Shown here one piece after another: positions 15,610-23,911 of a stretch of DNA of 64,000 nucleotides. Source of the DNA: Myxococcales bacterium (GTDB lineage: Bacteria; Myxococcota_A; Polyangia; Haliangiales; Haliangiaceae); NCBI GenBank assembly GCA_016707895.1, contig JADJGV010000002.1, positions 186,001 through 250,000 of the forward strand. Reading direction: 5' to 3'. The number at the start of each line of letters is the position of its first letter. Position 1 is the stretch's first letter. Below the pieces are notes generated by a model. The model worked only from the letters and a program-made list of their open reading frames with translations. It was not told the origin of the DNA and made no database searches. The translations under genes were made by a program, and so were the position numbers.

Positions 15610-16356
15610 TCAGAGATCGGGATACGGGTAGAACAGTTCGGGCGTGAGCACGGCGCACCGGAACGGCGGCAGCTCGAGCCACGCGCGGCGCCCCCACGCG
15701 GGCCGCGGGGTGACGCCGCCGCCGGTCGCCGCGAGCCCGCCATCGCCGTCGGTCCACCAGGCGGTCGGGCTGCCCTCGGGGTTGTGCTCGAAGCCGAGGT
15801 AGCGCAGGCGCGTCTCGCGCGCGGCGAGGTGGTCGATCGCGGCGAGCCCGAGCCCGGTGCCCGAGAGATCGAGCCAGCACAGATCGGCGAACGCCGGGTC
15901 GTCGACCAGCGCCTCGACGTCGGCCAGCGTCTGCGCGCCGTCGAGCGCGAGCGACCGCAGGCCGGCGAGGTGTCCGACGAGCGCCCGGCCGGGCCCGTGG
16001 GCGTCGAGGTGGAGCACCGGCCACCGCGCGCGCAGCGCGGCGCCGACCCGCCGCCACGTCGCGCCGTCGGTCCGGACCTGCTCGGGGGCGCCGCGCGCGA
16101 ACCCGAACGTGACGCCGGCCTCGACCGGCGCCCAGCGCGCGCGGTTGGTCCGCAGGAGCCGCGCGGCCCGGCTGACGAGCGCGTCGCTCTCGGCGGTGTC
16201 GCCGCTGGCGGCGAGCGTGCAGCGCAGCGCGGCGATGCTCGCGGTGATGTGCTCGGCGAGCGCAGGGTCGTGCGGCCGCACCGCCGCGGCCCAGGTCAGG
16301 CGCGGCGCGGTCGCCAGCGGCGCCTGGCGCACCGCGTCCGGCAGCTCGATGGTCAC
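15610..16356 (-). CDS. LRR-like protein, second gene of an operon
   Basis: 248 aa from GTG 16356. The first half is helical; the second half (about 125-215) has leucine-rich-type strands (GLRSLALDGAQTLADVEALV, LCWLDLSGTGLGLAAIDHL, RLRYLGFEHNPEGSPTAWWT). The C-terminus WLELPPFRCAVLTPELFYPY has conserved Pro/Tyr. Such proteins are common in myxobacteria as uncharacterised repeat-containing companions. Its start overlaps the stop of the tandem Imm49-like gene by four bases (GTGA), which implies translational coupling. Cytoplasmic. An in-frame upstream extension to 16464 would lie inside the preceding gene and is rejected. Confidence 0.75.
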   Translation of the reverse strand: MTIELPDAVRQAPLATAPRLTWAAAVRPHDPALAEHITASIAALRCTLAASGDTAESDALVSRAARLLRTNRARWAPVEAGVTFGFARGAPEQVRTDGATWRRVGAALRARWPVLHLDAHGPGRALVGHLAGLRSLALDGAQTLADVEALVDDPAFADLCWLDLSGTGLGLAAIDHLAARETRLRYLGFEHNPEGSPTAWWTDGDGGLAATGGGVTPRPAWGRRAWLELPPFRCAVLTPELFYPYPDL

Positions 16357-17960
16357 ACCGCCGCCGGCGCTAGCACGAGCTCGATCGGCAGGTGGGGTGT
16401 GTCGAGCTTGAGCGCCAGCCCGCGCTGCACCGCGGCCTGCAGGGGCGCGAGCAGGCCGAGGCACATCAAGCCGTCGGCGCTGGTGCGCAGCGGGCCGCGG
16501 AGCAAGTAGCGGTGGCCGTCGAGGCTCGCGTCGAGCGCCGCCTGCGCGGCGGCGGCGTCGCCGATGTGGACCGCGTGGTGGAGGGCGGTGAGTGGCTGCG
16601 CGACGCGCTTGGCGAACGGCTCCTTCCAGCGCCGCGCCGCGAGCGCGCCGAGCTCCGCCGTGATCGGCGCGCCGCCGTCGCCCGCGAGCAGCAGGTCGAT
16701 CACCTCGCGCAGGCCCGGCGCCGTCGCGGCGTCATCGGCCCAGCGGTCGCCCGGCACCTGACGCAGCGGCGCCGCGCACCCGGCCCAGGTGCACACGCTG
16801 TGGAAGCGCCAGAACTCGTACGGGGCGAGCATGCCCGGCGCGACGGCGCCCGTGGTCGCGGCCTCGGCGAACGCACGGGCCCCGGCCTCGAGGCGCGTCC
16901 GGACCTCCGCCAGGGGACGTCCCAGCGCGAAGGCGGTCTGCGCAGCGTTGAGCCACGCGATCGCGGCCTCCACGTGCCGACCGGTCGGCACCGCGACCGC
17001 GCCGCGACCCTTGCGCTTGGCGGCCGCGGCCGGCTGCTGCGCCGGACTCGTGAGCCATGCCGCGGCGGCGAGCTCTTCCCGCTCGAACACGAGCGCGTCA
17101 TCGCGCGTCATCTTCAGCTGCGCGACATCGACCCGCGGGGCCGGGACCGCGACCTGCGCTGGGGTGTCGGTCGTCGGACGCGGCGGCGGGGTGGCCACGA
17201 CGCCCGAGCCCGGGGCGAGCAGCTCGAGCGGCAGGTACGGCGTGTCGAGCTCGAACGCGAGGCCGCGCTGCACGGCGACCTGCAGCGGGCCGAGCAGCCC
17301 GAGGCACATCAGCCCGTCTGTGTCATGCCGCATCTCACCCCGGACCATGTAGAGGTGACCGTCGACGACCCCGCGCAACCCAGCCTGGAACGCGGCGGCG
17401 TCGCCGACGCGGAGCGCGTGGTGGAGGGCGGCGAGCGGCTGCGCGACGCGCGTGGCGAACGGCTCCTTCCAGCGCCGCGCGGCGAGCGCGCCGAGCTCGG
17501 CCGTGATCGTCGCGCCGCCATCCTCGGCGAGGAGCAGGTCGATGACCTCGCGCAGCCCCGGCACCGCCGACCCGTCCTCGTCGGACCACGCCTCGCGAGG
17601 CAGCTGGCGCAAGGGGGCGACGCACCCGGCCCAGGTGCACAGGCTGTGGAAGCGCCAGAACCCGTACGGCACGCTCTCGATCGCGCCGGCCGCGGCGGCG
17701 TCGGCGAAGGCGTGGGCGGCGGTCTCGAGGCGCGCGCGGACGTCGGCGAGGGGGCGCCCGAGCGCGTGGCCGACCTGCGCGGCCGCGAGCCAGACCTCCG
17801 CGGCCGTCTCGAGGCGGCCCTCGCCCACCAGCCACGCGGCATCGGCGAGGTCGCGACGCTCGATCGTCTCGAGGCGCGCGACCGGGATCGAGTTGAGGCG
17901 TGGGCGCGGGGGAGTCCTCATCGGCGGCCGGCTGGGCGCGGCGGCGGGGCGGCGTGGCAT
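16353..17960 (-). CDS. tandem Imm49-like protein (two repeats)
   Basis: 535 aa from ATG 17960, chosen for its Shine-Dalgarno AGAGG five bases upstream. Two homologous halves (about 28-250 and 285-535) share AAQVGHALGRPLADVRARLE / AAQTAFALGRPLAEVRTRLE, YGFWRFHSLCTWAGC / YEFWRFHSVCTWAGC, PGLREVIDLLLA, ITAELGALAARRWKEPFA and the end DGLMCLGLLGPLQVAVQRGL / DGLMCLGLLAPLQAAVQRGL. The last block plus LDTPYLPLELL resembles the C-terminal pattern of Imm49 immunity proteins (DGLVALGPLA...ESDYLPRHLL type). That family match is from memory and moderate. No toxin gene is adjacent. Coupled to 15610-16356. Confidence 0.7.
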   Translation of the reverse strand: MPRRPAAAPSRPPMRTPPRPRLNSIPVARLETIERRDLADAAWLVGEGRLETAAEVWLAAAQVGHALGRPLADVRARLETAAHAFADAAAAGAIESVPYGFWRFHSLCTWAGCVAPLRQLPREAWSDEDGSAVPGLREVIDLLLAEDGGATITAELGALAARRWKEPFATRVAQPLAALHHALRVGDAAAFQAGLRGVVDGHLYMVRGEMRHDTDGLMCLGLLGPLQVAVQRGLAFELDTPYLPLELLAPGSGVVATPPPRPTTDTPAQVAVPAPRVDVAQLKMTRDDALVFEREELAAAAWLTSPAQQPAAAAKRKGRGAVAVPTGRHVEAAIAWLNAAQTAFALGRPLAEVRTRLEAGARAFAEAATTGAVAPGMLAPYEFWRFHSVCTWAGCAAPLRQVPGDRWADDAATAPGLREVIDLLLAGDGGAPITAELGALAARRWKEPFAKRVAQPLTALHHAVHIGDAAAAQAALDASLDGHRYLLRGPLRTSADGLMCLGLLAPLQAAVQRGLALKLDTPHLPIELVLAPAAV

Positions 17961-18113
17961 GCCCACCTCTTCGCACGCGCGCGGCGCGGCGACGACTCGC
18001 GCCGCGTCCCCAAGATTATCCCTGAGGCTACGGCAGCTTGGCCCGTCCGCGCCAGGCGTTGCTCGCGGGCGCGCGGTGAACCTGGCTGCCGCCGATCGGC
18101 TTCGAAGGACGCG

Positions 18114-18521
18114 TCAGGGACCGTCGCCGGCGGGCGGCGCGCGATCCGGGGGAGGCGGTGGCGGCTTGGCGCGTTCGTCGGCGCAGCGCTCGGCGTTGGT
18201 GAACCCATAGCTCGCTGCCGCGCCAAAGCCCACGGCGATCGCGACGCCGCCGAGCAGCAGCCCGACCCCGACGAGCAGGTAGTCGCCTTGGCTGGCGGGC
18301 ACGGGCGGCCTGGCGCCGAAGATCGCGGGCAATCCGGCGATCGCCGGGACGACGCCCAGCACCGTGAGACCGACGACGTCGAACACCGGGGCGACGAGGC
18401 TCGTCGAGCACGTGCGGGCCACGTCCCGGTTCCGGACGCGGCCGGTGGTGCTCACCCGCGGCACCGTCAGCGGCGAACACGCTACGAGCGCGAGCGACGC
18501 GATGGCGGCGTGGAGGCGCAC
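18114..18521 (-). CDS. lipoprotein with two membrane segments
   Basis: 135 aa from GTG 18521. Signal MRLHAAIASLALVACSPLTV has its lipobox Cys at 15. Two hydrophobic segments follow (about 44-66, VFDVVGLTVLGVVPAIAGLP; about 80-103, YLLVGVGLLLGGVAIAVGFG) and a Pro-rich tail (AKPPPPPPDRAPPAGDGP). A mixed lipid anchor and membrane hairpin is unusual but seen in small myxobacterial envelope proteins. The function is unknown. It stands between the Imm49-like gene and the DUF4241-like gene on the same strand, with clear gaps on both sides. Confidence 0.72.
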   Translation of the reverse strand: MRLHAAIASLALVACSPLTVPRVSTTGRVRNRDVARTCSTSLVAPVFDVVGLTVLGVVPAIAGLPAIFGARPPVPASQGDYLLVGVGLLLGGVAIAVGFGAAASYGFTNAERCADERAKPPPPPPDRAPPAGDGP

Positions 18522-18653
18522 GCCACGAGTGTCGCATGCCGGCGCGGAAGCCGGGGCGGCCGGTTCGCAGCCAAGCGGATCAGGGGGATCGGCCTGCGCC
18601 GCTGAGCCAGCGAGTCGGTTGGCTGCCGAGCGGATCCGCCGCAGAACGCGGCA

Positions 18654-19454
18654 TCAGGTCAGCTGGCCATCCGGCTGCAGCGTGAGGCCGGTCAGCAGGT
18701 CCTGCACCAGCTCGAAGAACCAGAAGAGGCAGACCGGCGCGTCGGCGGCATCGACGCCCCAGAACGCAGGGTACGCGCCGAGCGAGCCTGACTTCGAGAC
18801 GGCGAGCGCGAACGCGGCCTCGCCGTCGGGCGCGTAGATCTCGGGCGCGGCGCGCTTGCGACGCAGCGCGGGCCCGAGCACGCGCTCGCGTAGGTTGCCC
18901 ACGCGGAGGGCGGCGGTCTGGGCGCGGCCCCACGCGAGGTACGAGGTCCAGCTGGTGGCGTCGCCGAGCGCGGGCCACTCACACCACGCGACCGCATGGT
19001 GCGCGGCCGAAGGCTGGTCGACCAGGTCGACGGCGCGCTGTGCGGCGTTGACGGCGTGGCGCCATCGCGTCGGCGCCACGTCCGCTTGCACCAGCAACCC
19101 GAGGCACGCGCCCAGCTTCGCCTTGGGCGGGGCCACGAGCTTCGCGCGCGCCAGGTCCCAGCTCGCCACTGCGGTCATGGCCTCGATGACGTCGTAGCGA
19201 CCCGGCGGGATCCGCTGCACCAGCGATGGCACGTCGCGGTCGAGCAGCCCGCCCAGCCCGAGCTCGCCGGTCGGGCACGGCAACGCCCCGACCTCGCGGA
19301 CCGCGCTCGTCCCGCGCGCGGCGCGGACCTGCCGCTCGAACTGCGTGAGGAAGGCGGCCAGCGACGCGTTCATCGCCCGACGATACTCCAGCGGCGACGA
19401 TCCGGCTGGCCGCGCGGAGTGGGGGCTCGAGGGCTCACCGTGTTCGGCGGTCAC
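18654..19454 (-). CDS. DUF4241-like protein
   Basis: 266 aa from GTG 19454, which overlaps the stop of the upstream gene (GTGA); ATG 19373 is an alternative giving 239 aa. The middle contains LPCPTGELGLGGLLDRDVPS followed by VQRIPPGRYDVIEAMTAVAS, and the C-terminal part contains GSLGAYPAFWGVDAADAPVC. This order (Leu-Pro-tGxl, PPGrYpV, then gxYPvywGvDaxGxpv) is the DUF4241 signature as I know it. The usual final D-F-G segment is changed to LFWFFELVQDLL. DUF4241 has no settled function. Cytoplasmic, coupled to 19451-19810. Confidence 0.7.
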   Translation of the reverse strand: MTAEHGEPSSPHSARPAGSSPLEYRRAMNASLAAFLTQFERQVRAARGTSAVREVGALPCPTGELGLGGLLDRDVPSLVQRIPPGRYDVIEAMTAVASWDLARAKLVAPPKAKLGACLGLLVQADVAPTRWRHAVNAAQRAVDLVDQPSAAHHAVAWCEWPALGDATSWTSYLAWGRAQTAALRVGNLRERVLGPALRRKRAAPEIYAPDGEAAFALAVSKSGSLGAYPAFWGVDAADAPVCLFWFFELVQDLLTGLTLQPDGQLT

Positions 19455-19810
19455 CGCTCGTGCTCGAGCCAGAACGCGTCGGGGTAGCGGGTGGTGCGCC
19501 CGGCGCCGGTGCTCTCGTTGCGCAAGACGATGATCGGAGTGCGCGTCTGGTAGTAGTGCATCGCGAAGCGTTCGAGGTGCGCGATCACGTAGACCCGCGC
19601 GACGTCGTCGTCATCGAGCGCGGGATCGAGGATGCGGTAGGTGAACGTCAGGGTGTCGCCGTCGACTCGGTCGGTGCCGGTGATCGCGTCGCGGCCATCG
19701 GCACGCGTGCTCAGGAACACCGGGGTGCGGCCATCGTCCCCGACGTCGCCGCTGGCGGCCTCGTACAGGCGGTTGATCACGGGGCGCGGCGCGCGGGCGA
19801 TGCTTCCCAT
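19451..19810 (-). CDS. hypothetical protein, 119 aa
   Basis: Starts at ATG 19810 (MGSIARAPRPVINRLYEAAS). A TAGTGT hexamer at 19816-19821 ends five bases upstream, matching the leaderless pattern. It is a small soluble protein with a DDGRTPVFLSTRADGRDAIT segment and a YVIAHLERFAMHYYQTRTPI helix and strand, ending in YPDAFWLEHER. The family is not recognised. It overlaps the DUF4241-like gene by four bases and so belongs to the same unit. Confidence 0.75.
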   Translation of the reverse strand: MGSIARAPRPVINRLYEAASGDVGDDGRTPVFLSTRADGRDAITGTDRVDGDTLTFTYRILDPALDDDDVARVYVIAHLERFAMHYYQTRTPIIVLRNESTGAGRTTRYPDAFWLEHER

Positions 19811-19925
19811 GGGCGACACTACCGCGCGGACCGAGCGGACGGGCCCAGCCCATCGGTTCACGTCGCCCGCGTTGGGCGCAGCTGCCTCTCGATCGATCGG
19901 CGCATGGGGCGATCCGTCGGCCTGG

Positions 19926-20037
19926 CTACGGGTACACGGCAGACAGCAGGTCGAGCCAGTGCCGCGTGTAGACGGCATTGAACTCCTACCCGGTGAGTCC
20001 CGACGTCGCCCGCCGGCTGATGATCGGGCGCCCGTAG
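19926..20037. other. intergenic stretch with two short coding-like relics
   Basis: The 293-base gap 19811-20103 has no full gene. On the minus strand 19926-19985 reads EFNAVYTRHWLDLLSAVYP and stops. On the plus strand 19974-20037 reads NSYPVSPDVARRLMIGRP and stops. Both have GC-ending codons and natural-looking C-termini but lack starts. They look like leftover 3' ends of two convergent, now deleted genes. Confidence 0.3.
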
Positions 20038-20103
20038 CCTGGTGCGGAACACGCGCCGCCGCTCGGGCGTTGGAAATGGACGCCCATGTGGGAGACTGCA
20101 TCG

Positions 20104-21654
20104 ATGACTCGCCTTGCGCTGGCCCTGGTGCTGGGGGCGGTCGCCTGCGGCGGCGGCCAGCGTGGCCCCGTCGTCGATGTCGACCGCGACGCCCCACCGC
20201 ACGCCGAGGCGGCGGCGCCGTCGCAGGTCCCAGCCGCCGCGTCGCCGGCCGCTCCTGACGGCGCCGTGGCGACGCCCGCGGTCGCGCCCGTCGCGCCGCC
20301 GACCCCGCCAGCGCCACCGCCGCCGCCGTCGCCGAACGCGGCCACGCTCGCGAAGCTCGAGTGGCCGGCGACCACGCGGTCGTTCGCGTTGCGCCGCGAC
20401 GCCCATGCGTACGCCGGGCCAGATCTGAAGTCGGACGTGCTGGGCAAGATCGTCGCGGGCACGCGCCTGCCGGTCGCCGACGCGGTCGATGGCGACAAGC
20501 GCTGCGAGATGTGGCTGGCGGCCGCGCCGCGCGGCTGGGTGTGCGCCCGCCACGCCAAGCCGAGCGCTGAGGAGCCGAAGGCCACCGCCTTGCCGGCCGT
20601 GCCCCCTGGGCGCCTCGTGCCGCAGGACTACTACAGCATCGACAAGGGCGCGCTGCGCTACGAGGACGCGGAGGCCGTGCGCGCCGGCACGCCGCTGCCC
20701 GAGCCCAAGCACAAGTCGAGCTACATGGTCACGCGGGACGAGGAACCGGTCGAGATCGACGGCACCGACTACGTGAAGACCAGCGTCGGATGGGTGGCGG
20801 CGACCGACGTGACGAAGTTCCGTCCGTCGACGTTCGCGGGCATCGATCTCGTCGCCACGCCGCCCCCGGCGTGGCCCTTCGCGTGGGTGTACGCCGCCGA
20901 CCGCAAGAAGGTCGTCGCGCGCACCGCCGCGGAGAAGAAGGCGCCGAAGGGCGCGACGTTCGAGCATCGCGCCCTCGTGCCTGTGCTCGAAGAGCGCGAC
21001 GGCTTCGTCCGTGTCGCCGACGGCCAGTGGATCGATCGGAAGAGCCTGCGCGTCGCGCGCACCCGCGGGCGACCCACCATCGCCGACGCGCACACCAAGT
21101 GGATCGATCTCGACCGCGACGAGCAGGTGATGATCGCCTACGACGGCGACACCCCGGTCTTCGCGACGCTGTTCTCGTCGGGCCGGCGCAAGAATGACAC
21201 GCCGCCCGCGATCTACCGGATCCGCTCCAAGTCGTCGCTGACCAAGATGTCGGCCGAGGAGCAGGAGAGCGCCTTCTACGAGGTGTCGGAGGTGCCGTGG
21301 GCGACGCGCTTCCGTTCGGGCCTCTACTTCCACGCCGCGTACTGGCACGATCGCTTCGGCCACGTGAACAGCCACGGGTGCGTGAACCTGTCGGCGCTCG
21401 ACGCGAAGTGGGTCTACGACTGGACCGACCCCGTGATGCCCGCCGGCTGGAGCGAGCTCGAGGTGCCGGTCGAGGGCGCGATGGTCGTGCGCGTCTACGA
21501 CGCCCGGCACGTCGATCCGCCGGTCTTCGACTACGTCAAAGAAGCCGAGGAGCGCGTCAAGATTCGCAAGCGCGAGGAGCGGCTGAAGCGGAAGCGCCTG
21601 GCTGCCGAGGCCGAGGCCGCCGCCGTCGCGCCCCCCGCGGCGCCCTCACCCTGA
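20104..21654 (+). CDS. L,D-transpeptidase (YkuD domain) lipoprotein
   Basis: 516 aa from ATG 20104 (MTRLALALVLGAVACGGGQR). The lipobox Cys is at about 15 and is followed by an Ala/Pro-rich linker to about residue 85. An SH3-like segment (about 90-155, AYAGPDLKSDVLGKIVAGTR) precedes the catalytic domain. The YkuD motif is clear: His in FHAAYWHDRFGHVNSHGCVN, with SHGC holding the nucleophile Cys and the second His. These enzymes form 3-3 peptidoglycan cross-links or attach lipoproteins to the wall from the periplasm. A charged coiled C-terminus (YVKEAEERVKIRKREERLKR) follows. The gene is single and longer than usual because of linker and tail. Confidence 0.92.
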   Translation: MTRLALALVLGAVACGGGQRGPVVDVDRDAPPHAEAAAPSQVPAAASPAAPDGAVATPAVAPVAPPTPPAPPPPPSPNAATLAKLEWPATTRSFALRRDAHAYAGPDLKSDVLGKIVAGTRLPVADAVDGDKRCEMWLAAAPRGWVCARHAKPSAEEPKATALPAVPPGRLVPQDYYSIDKGALRYEDAEAVRAGTPLPEPKHKSSYMVTRDEEPVEIDGTDYVKTSVGWVAATDVTKFRPSTFAGIDLVATPPPAWPFAWVYAADRKKVVARTAAEKKAPKGATFEHRALVPVLEERDGFVRVADGQWIDRKSLRVARTRGRPTIADAHTKWIDLDRDEQVMIAYDGDTPVFATLFSSGRRKNDTPPAIYRIRSKSSLTKMSAEEQESAFYEVSEVPWATRFRSGLYFHAAYWHDRFGHVNSHGCVNLSALDAKWVYDWTDPVMPAGWSELEVPVEGAMVVRVYDARHVDPPVFDYVKEAEERVKIRKREERLKRKRLAAEAEAAAVAPPAAPSP

Positions 21655-21668
21655 CGAACGGCGACCGT

Positions 21669-21720
21669 CACCGCGTCCAGCCGACCAGCAGGTTGGCGCC
21701 GACGATGATCCGGTGCGCCG
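21669..21720 (-). pseudogene. isolated C-terminal strand of a barrel protein
   Basis: Read on the minus strand, the frame ends PAHRIIVGANLLVGWTR and stops. This is nearly the same as the last residues of the barrel protein at 8652 (VRPIANLLVGWTL), and 19 bases (GCCAACCTGCTGGTCGGCT and neighbours) are shared. No barrel gene precedes it; the next upstream frame is an unrelated lipoprotein. It is a relic of a deleted paralogue. Confidence 0.5.
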
Positions 21721-21735
21721 GTCGTGTCACGCGGG

Positions 21736-22200
21736 TCAACCGGGTCCGGGCGTCAGGCACGGCGCCAGCGTCGGCTCGGACAGGACCTCGACTTGATAGT
21801 AGTGGCGATCGCGCCGCCGCAGCTCGGCGGTCACGGTGACGACCGTCGCGCAGTCGCCCGCGGCGGCGGCGTCGAGGGCGCGCAGCAGCAGCGCCTCGAG
21901 CTCGCGCTGGAGCGTGGCCTCGGGGCGCGGCGCCGGCTGGGCGGTCTCGTCGGCGAGCGGGCCGGGCCCGCGAAGCAGGCCGATCGCGCCAGTGACTGTC
22001 AGGGTCGTGCCGACGACCACCGCGACGAGCGCCAGCTTCGCTTGCGGTGCCAGCTCCGGGCCGTCGCTGTCGGCGGTCGCGCCCAGCGCGATCGAGCTGG
22101 TCAGGAAGGCCAGCCCGGTGCCCAGCGCGACCTTGTTCGCGCGCGGCGTGGCGCACGCGCAGGGCACGATCAGCGCGAGGGCGACGAGGCGGCGCACCAT
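21736..22200 (-). CDS. predicted lipoprotein with two hydrophobic segments
   Basis: 154 aa. Signal MVRRLVALALIVPCACATPR has two candidate lipobox cysteines (14 and 16). Hydrophobic segments at about 22-42 and 57-80 suggest a membrane hairpin. A helical domain with a conserved Cys follows (LLLRALDAAAAGDCATVVTV, then RRRDRHYYQVEVLSEPTLAP). TAGCAT (22210-22215) lies nine bases before ATG 22200. The overall plan recalls the 18114-18521 protein. The function is unknown. Confidence 0.75.
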   Translation of the reverse strand: MVRRLVALALIVPCACATPRANKVALGTGLAFLTSSIALGATADSDGPELAPQAKLALVAVVVGTTLTVTGAIGLLRGPGPLADETAQPAPRPEATLQRELEALLLRALDAAAAGDCATVVTVTAELRRRDRHYYQVEVLSEPTLAPCLTPGPG

Positions 22201-22318
22201 GGCCGGGCGATGCTAACCCAACCAGCGCGCACGGACGGCCGAACCGACGTTACGCCGTCGACTTGAAGACGAGGTGGGTGTCAGCTACGCGACGCGCGCG
22301 GTGATCACGCGGCGGCGG

Positions 22319-22759
22319 TCACGGCGCGGCGGTCTCCACCAGCGCCGCGAGCTGCCGCAGCGAGTCTTGCCAGCCGAGCACGCACAGCTCGGGCGGGATG
22401 ACCTCGGGGATGTTGGCCTGGGTCACGTGCAGGTCGGTGCCACACGACACAGCCCGCAGGCGCACGGTGACGATCAGCTCGCCAGGGAGGTTGGGGTCGT
22501 CGAAGCGGTCGCTGTAGCGCAGCAGCTCGCCTTCGCGCAGCTCGAGGTACTCACCGCCGAAGCTGTGTTGGTGCTGGGTGGCGAAGTTGGTGAACGACAT
22601 GCGGAAGCGCCCGCCCACCTGCGGATCGAGCGCGTGCACGGTGGCGGTGAAGCCGTCCGGCGGGAGCCACTTGGCCAGCGCCGGGCCATCGAGGAACGCG
22701 CGGTAGACCCGCGCAGGAGGCGCCTTGACGACGCGGTGAAACTCGAGCGTGTTGCCCAT
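22319..22759 (-). CDS. SRPBCC / AHSA1-family protein
   Basis: 146 aa. It opens MGNTLEFHRVVKAPPARVYR followed by AFLDGPALAKWLPPDGFTA, the standard beginning of an activator-of-Hsp90-ATPase-like START-fold protein. The central RFRMSFTNF, the GEYLELREGELLRYSDRFDD stretch and the C-terminal helix (GWQDSLRQLAALVETAAP) complete the domain. These small cytoplasmic proteins bind hydrophobic ligands; the ligand is not evident. The domain is full length. The gene lies 35 bases after the YARHG gene on the same strand and may be cotranscribed with it. Confidence 0.92.
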   Translation of the reverse strand: MGNTLEFHRVVKAPPARVYRAFLDGPALAKWLPPDGFTATVHALDPQVGGRFRMSFTNFATQHQHSFGGEYLELREGELLRYSDRFDDPNLPGELIVTVRLRAVSCGTDLHVTQANIPEVIPPELCVLGWQDSLRQLAALVETAAP

Positions 22760-22794
22760 CGCGCGAGTGTGCCCGAACGGCCGGGTGCGGTGGG

Positions 22795-23424
22795 CTACCC
22801 AGCGGTCATCATCGAGCACGTGATCGTGGACCAGTCGGGGGCCTTCTTCTTGGCCTGCGCGGTCGGCAAGGTGCAGGTGAAGACGACCGCGGACTCGGAC
22901 TCGCCCGACGGTGTCTCGAACGCGAGCGTGTACTCGGTCTGGTCGCCGCTGCGCGTGACGGCGGTGCGGACCTTCGGGAAGTCGGTCGAGACGAAGTTGA
23001 CCATCTGCACCATCGCGGCGCGGTCGGCGGTGACCGCGAGCTCGATGCCAGCCGGGATCTTCTTCTGCTTCTTGCGCAGCTTCTGCTCCTGCGTGGTGAG
23101 CGCGCGGATGCACGTCCGGTCCGCGGTCGAGAGCGCGGGATCCTTCTTCGTGGTCGGCGCGTACCAGTCGCCGTCCAGGCTGAACACGCGCGTGAGCTCG
23201 GGCGCCTTGAAGATCTTGCCACCGAGGGCGTAGGGCACGTTGCGCAGCACGCGGGCCGCGAGCGGCGAGCCCACCTTCGACACGTCGCAGCCGTTGTCGC
23301 GAAGGTTGGCGTACGCGCTGCGCAGGTCACCCAGGTCGTCGCCGTCTCCGGCGCGGGCGGCGCGGGCGCTGGCCGCGAGCGTGAGGGTGGAGACCAGTGC
23401 GAGGACGACGCGGGGAGAGGCCAT
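22795..23424 (-). CDS. exported YARHG-domain protein
   Basis: 209 aa from ATG 23424. The signal peptide (residues 1-25, ending ASARAARA) exports it. The N-terminal part of the mature protein matches the YARHG domain: LRNVPYALGGKIFKAPELTR followed by VFSLDGDWYAPTT, equivalent to the usual LRNxIYARHGxxFKSPELxxYF...WYxP, but the YARHG core itself is changed to YALGG. A positively charged helix (TTQEQKLRKKQKKIPAGIEL) and a Cys-containing C-terminal domain follow. YARHG is an extracellular domain of unknown role in bacteria. GCAGAC-N14-CGGATA at 23436-23461 is a weak relative of the GCAACC motif. Confidence 0.82.
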   Translation of the reverse strand: MASPRVVLALVSTLTLAASARAARAGDGDDLGDLRSAYANLRDNGCDVSKVGSPLAARVLRNVPYALGGKIFKAPELTRVFSLDGDWYAPTTKKDPALSTADRTCIRALTTQEQKLRKKQKKIPAGIELAVTADRAAMVQMVNFVSTDFPKVRTAVTRSGDQTEYTLAFETPSGESESAVVFTCTLPTAQAKKKAPDWSTITCSMMTAG

Positions 23425-23488
23425 CTTCGGAGCGTATCCGAGGCGCGGCGGCGTGTCTGCGTTCTGCTGGCTGGCGGGGCGCGTGCGG

Positions 23489-23911
23489 TTACCCGCCCGC
23501 GTACACGCCGCCCGGCGTGTTGTCGCAGGCCTGCTTGGACGACGCGGGCGTGCCCGGCGGGTACGTCGACGCCTTGTTGATGACGCCGCCGGCCTCGGTC
23601 TTGGTGCACGTCCCGACGGCGCCGGCCCGGCACGGCCCGTCGCTCCACGTGCCGACGCCATCGCAGGCCGACTTGATGGGCGTCACGTCGCCCGAACCGT
23701 AGTAGTCGGAACACGCGATGTCGGCGATGGCGCAGCTGCCGAGCAGCTTGGCCGCTGCGGCCGGCGCTGCGGATGGGGTCGGCGCGGCTGCGCCGGTGCC
23801 GGCGGTCCCAGCGGTGGCCGACGTGGGCGGTGGCGCCGCCGGCTTCGACTCGCCCTTGCCGCACGCCGCCAGACCGAGCACCACAACGACAAAGCACGAT
23901 GACGTACGCAT
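23489..23911 (-). CDS. predicted lipoprotein
   Basis: 140 aa from ATG 23911 (MRTSSCFVVVVLGLAACGKG). AGGAG lies eight bases upstream, so this is a Shine-Dalgarno start. The lipobox Cys is at 17. A Thr/Ala/Pro linker leads to a compact Cys-rich domain (GSCAIADIACSDYYGSGD, SACDGVGTWSDGPCRAGAVG, TCTKTEAGG, QACDNTPGGVYAGG) with seven cysteines, probably disulfide-bonded outside the cell. The family is not recognised. First gene of a possible minus series with 22795 and 22319. Confidence 0.8.
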   Translation of the reverse strand: MRTSSCFVVVVLGLAACGKGESKPAAPPPTSATAGTAGTGAAAPTPSAAPAAAAKLLGSCAIADIACSDYYGSGDVTPIKSACDGVGTWSDGPCRAGAVGTCTKTEAGGVINKASTYPPGTPASSKQACDNTPGGVYAGG

